64,000 bases of DNA from Austropuccinia psidii (Eukaryota; Basidiomycota; Pucciniomycetes; Pucciniales; Sphaerophragmiaceae): positions 69,167,991-69,231,990 of the forward strand of contig JALGQZ010000001.1 in NCBI GenBank assembly GCA_023105745.1, written 5' to 3'. Below, piece after piece: positions 60,484 to 64,000 of this stretch; within the stretch, counting starts at the first letter, position 1; each line of letters begins with the position of its first letter. The notes under the pieces are model-generated. The model had not been told where the DNA came from, made no database searches, and saw only the letters and a list, made by a program, of their open reading frames with translations. The position numbers and the translations under genes are program-made.

Positions 60484-61175
60484 TGTCACAGCCACTATCA
60501 GGGTTAAGGGTATTCAACCTTAAACCCACTCAAACTCATGAAACCAGCAAATCCTTTTGCTGAAACATGCATACAGCTTGGTTTGTCAATACAGCCTGTC
60601 AATACTTGTAGGGGCTGGATATTCCAAATACAGTTTGGATTCACAAGACTGAAACTGTATTATCACTCAACTTCACCACACCTCTTTTACAGGGGCTGTA
60701 TTATTTAAATAAATTTGAATGAAGATTCCTCTCAAGAAAATTCACTCTTTGGATCAGGGCTGGTGGATTCTCACATATACCAGCCCCTCTTCCTCCCTCT
60801 GGGGACTTTTCCCCAGTTAATTAATATAGTTGATTCATTATGTAATGAATATTCTTACTCTTATTTTTGGGTATTATATTTATTGGTATTAAGTTAGTTT
60901 TTTCATCTTTACCTCACCTGTTCAGTAGAGTTGTGGTGGCCATATCTTTATTAACCCTTCTCTTTCTCTCTGACAGGTTGAAACAGTGGAATTGGACTTG
61001 TTTGTGGTTGGCTCTTTTATTCTTACTGATATTTTCTTTGTTGCTGCTTTTCTTATATTTATCTTATTTAAACTCTTAAGTATACTCACTTATATTCCAT
61101 TCCTTGAGCCCTCCATAAGTGAGTCCCAGTTCACTGAATGCCAGGCCCTCTTCACTTTGAAGAGTCCCCGTGACA
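60484..61175 (+). repeat. 3' LTR of the second gypsy element
   Basis: 692 bp, clearly homologous to 51212-51958 with scattered substitutions and indels. Confidence 0.88.
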
Positions 61176-62436
61176 CTTGCAGGGCACTGTACACACTGGT
61201 TTTAAAAATATTGTATAAGCTTTTAATATGAACTTCACATGTCCAAAAATACATTCCAAGGTCCTTACTAAAATTCAGTCCAAGGCAAGAAGATTTGGTG
61301 ATGTCTTTTGGCTCTCTTGTAGGCTACAAGCTCTAGTGGAAATCATCCTTGGTTTTGCCTAAAAATGACAAGAATTTTGGCCTCTTGATAACATGGTTTA
61401 TCAGTTTTGTTTGGCCAGTTATCGTGCCACACTTGACTATTATTAGTCAATTCAATTTGATTATCAGCTAAAGGGCTTTTGAAAGTTCACAGCGAGTCAA
61501 CTTGTTGTCTGATCAGTAAGATTTCATTGCTTGGTCTCTAAAACCAAGACAAAAATTTCACTTGAAAATCTTAATGGAATACATTCCCTTAAATATTATC
61601 AAAATGAAAAACAAATTCATCACCGTATCACTATGTTTTTTGAAACGAGCCATCAACCCCCATTCCTATAGAATAGGAAAAGCGAGCTTTTAAACAGACA
61701 AGCACACCTGAACAATTTCCAGTTGATTTGACCAGTTGCCCACATGAACCCAATAAACCATAGCATTCTTCAACAAAAGTCAATCTTGGGTTGTGACAGC
61801 ACAACAAATTTTCATTATTGCTCAATATTTATCAACACTGAGAACCACAATAATGGGCTTAACAGTCAGCCATATTTGTGTACACATGCTTTTGCCTTTC
61901 CAGCTTTTGACCCATGTCAGTATTTTGCATTCATGAATTGATGAACATGTTCATAATTTTCAATTATCAATCAGGATCCTGATTAAAGCACCTATCATGC
62001 AATATTAAAAAAGCACACAAGGATATTCTTGCCAACTGATGAATATTTTTTTCTTGGAAAAATGTTAATGCTAGTTAAACAAGATCTTCGATGCCTTGCA
62101 TAACTATGCCCACTGCTAATTGGAAAAATATATGCATACTTCACAATTTCAAGACGGTCATGATAAAAAAACATCGTGTTTCATAATATTTGCGCCAACA
62201 CTAGGGCTTGAGCTGCAAACAACTTAGAAGGCAAAGTGCATCATACCTAAATGCCTTTAGGCTTGCTCAACGAATTTCTTTCAACAAAAGATTGGATCAT
62301 TGTCATACTAGTAAAATTCAATTGATGAATGCCTGTTTAAAATAGTTTTAACGGCAAATAATGTACGACTTTTTCAAGAAAACCACACCTATGTTTGAGA
62401 TTTACCCCATAGCCCTTTCTTACAACAAAAAGCTTC
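61176..62436. other. Spacer downstream of the aminotransferase gene
   Basis: No repeat or gene recognised. Base composition is less extreme than in the transposon region. It includes the 3' flank of the minus-strand gene ending at 62437. Confidence 0.3.
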
Positions 62437-64000
62437 TTACATTTTAATGAATGGTTTTAAATTTTGCAATTTTTCACCAGCTTCTTTTAATGTTCTAGGT
62501 TGGTTTATCAGACATGAGCGAAGCCCAAAGAAATGAATGGATTTTTTCATCAGTTCCCGTTCTAACAACAAAACTCTTTCGAGTGATGAAAATCGAGTGA
62601 CCCAACTTGATATCTTTACAAAACGCAATTCTGACAAAATTTTGACCTATCGACAAATGTTCGCTAGGCCCAAATTTGACGATAATCAATTTTCATGTTT
62701 CACCGGCAACAAGTTAAACGATGGTGGACCCGATCGAACGAGAAGGTTAAGAATAACTCACGGGGAATAGAAGTCTGAGGGGGGAATGCACTGTGGCCGC
62801 GCCCAAACACATTTTTTTAAGTTTAGAGCTTAACTAGGTTTAAGGAATGAAACCCGGACTGACGACTACTCCTGCAACTTTAGCGATAAACCAACACATA
62901 TGCCAATCTCTGGGCCTAGGTTTGACCAAGTCAATAATTTCAAAATCTTCCGGAATTTCAATCCTGGTTGATTCTACAAGAACAAAGTAGGACTGGTTTT
63001 CAAAAACAAAGATTGGAAAAAGCGTTCAGATAGGGTTTGTAGCTCAAGAAGTAGAGTCAACAAACAAGAAAAGACATTCCAAGCTTACACCATCAGGCCT
63101 GCATTAATGTTCATCAAGCAAATAAAAATATATAACCATGGGCAAATCAGGATGATTATAAAAAAAAAGTCCATTGACATCCATACTGACACGGTGTATG
63201 GGAGTCCAAGTAGGTCAAGGTAACCTAAGAGTAAATCTCGTCGAGCCTTGTATTGGTCCCTTTGAATCTCAAAGAATTTTTTTTCGTTTGCCAGCTCAAA
63301 TCCGGTGGCAACGGCTTCCTGAAGCGGCCCCACCGAGCAAAATGTAGTTCTTGTGCCAACAGCCGTTATAGGTCGAATGAGCTCAGAGGGGCCAATGCAC
63401 CAGCCAAGTCGCCATCCAGTGGCTGCAAACGATTTGCCAGCGGAGCCAACGGTCACAGTACGATTCCACAGAGATGGTGATAAGGACGCGATTCTCGTGT
63501 GAGGTTCATCAAAAGTGAGACAATCGTACTGATTTGCACGCCGATAAAAATTCCAACAATGATTACGCAAGATTGATTTGCCTGGTTGGACTCAAGGGAC
63601 TTATCCAAAAGAAAATACATACTACTTCATCAGCAATAATAAGTAAATTATGTTGCTCTGCGACCTCTCCGATGGCCTGCAATTCCTCTTTGTCAAAAAC
63701 TTTCCCGATCGGATTGTGAGGCGTGTTGAGAATTCTACAGTTAAAGACATCAGGCCAGAATCGAGACAAAAGCAGCTTAAAGCTTAACCCAAAAGACTGA
63801 GGAAATCACTCATACATGATTTTAGTTTTGGGGGTTATTGCGGCCTTGAGATCGTTGATGTTTAATTTCCATTCCTTGCTACTGACGTTCTGACGACTGG
63901 CATTAGGGGGTGGTCGAAGGGGTACATAAACCGGCTTTCCATCACAAAACGTTACGTTTCTAACATCTACGACGGGCTCGATTGAAAGGCACAAACGAAG
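62437..64000 (-). CDS. BNA3: Kynurenine aminotransferase / cysteine-S-conjugate beta-lyase type PLP enzyme (5' end outside window)
   Basis: A minus-strand gene running in from beyond 64000. GT-AG borders give exons 64000-63816, 63734-63623, 63528-63191, 63098-63089, 62992-62864, 62790-62762, 62663-62607 and 62494-62437. All joins keep the frame. The class I/II aminotransferase core is plain: NTPHNPIGKVF, ADEVYD, then SAGKSFAATGWRLGW with the PLP-binding lysine, and GSYFVLVESTRI, RDWHMC and PPSDFYSPEH near the end. The NTPHNP-G-KVF and SxGKxF pattern fits the kynurenine aminotransferase/CCBL branch, which transaminates kynurenine (to kynurenate) and related amino acids. The 10-nt and 29-nt exons are unusually small, and the last intron starts with GTTGGG. 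No stop or frameshift was seen. It is probably a working host gene at the edge of the transposon block. The symbol is by analogy to yeast. Confidence 0.85.

Larger units (their letters stand above)
51212..61175 (+). mobile_element. Second Ty3/gypsy chromovirus, decayed, with antisense gene
   Basis: A plus-strand element of 9964 bp. The 5' LTR is 51212-51958 (TGTAACAGCC...CTGTGACA) and the 3' LTR is 60484-61175 (TGTCACAGCC...CGTGACA), preceded by a purine tract. Flanking five-base sequences (CTTTT and CTTGC) do not match, so the target duplication has decayed or the ends are slightly off. It is a different family from the minus-strand elements, with short LTRs, a DSGA protease and a YLDD polymerase. 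It contains about 2.9 kb between the chromodomain and the 3' LTR, holding a foldback and an antisense gene. Confidence 0.9.

Noticed and set aside
51207..61180. Target duplication for the second gypsy element
   Set aside because: Flanks CTTTT and CTTGC share only CTT, too little to call.

Overview
This window looks like repeat-rich nuclear DNA of a rust fungus (Pucciniales). The evidence is AT-rich intergenic DNA, short GT-AG introns of about 58-95 nt, stacked Ty3/gypsy chromovirus retrotransposons, and Tet/JBP-like 2OG-Fe(II) oxygenase and Tnp2-type transposase genes. From memory, several protein families resemble those that fill the very large Austropuccinia psidii genome. That species call is unverified. 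The only ordinary host gene I recognise is a kynurenine-aminotransferase-type PLP enzyme at the right end (62437 to beyond 64000, minus strand).

Layout. (1) 1-29863, 'unit A': a gene of unknown function (cut by the window start), a Tet-like 2OG oxygenase, a Zn2Cys6-like gene (minus), a SNF2 ATPase, an unknown multi-exon gene (minus) and a Tnp2 transposase, followed by a GC-rich terminal region. The oxygenase gene is split by a young, nearly perfect gypsy element (2482-12573, target duplication AGAAT). The SNF2 gene is split by a solo LTR of the same family (19790-21633, target duplication GCGCA). Imperfect palindromes with a GCATGC-like core lie in four of the intergenic gaps. (2) 29870-43350, 'unit B': a much older paralogous block with the same gene order and strand (unknown gene, oxygenase, SNF2) and a homologous terminal region. 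It has lost the transposase and gained a hairpin array, a tRNA-derived SINE-like element and an LTR remnant. (3) 43353-50300: a truncated, heavily decayed relative of the young gypsy element, plus an extra LTR fragment. (4) 51212-61175: a second, different chromovirus on the plus strand, decayed but with both LTRs. It carries an antisense Cys-rich gene between integrase and the 3' LTR, and a large foldback. (5) 61176-62436: spacer, then the aminotransferase gene.

How the parts fit. Units A and B share gene content, order, orientation and one intron position. The simplest reading is that they are two copies of a large composite DNA transposon whose cargo (DNA-modifying oxygenase, chromatin-remodelling ATPase, conserved unknown protein) travels with a Tnp2 transposase. 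Linkage of TET/JBP oxygenases to DNA transposons (KDZ elements) is known in basidiomycetes. Here the linked transposase is Tnp2-like. The young gypsy element shows a second unusual arrangement: a splice-able, conserved gag-like frame overlaps about 600 nt of the polyprotein frame, and the polyprotein ATG lies inside the predicted intron.
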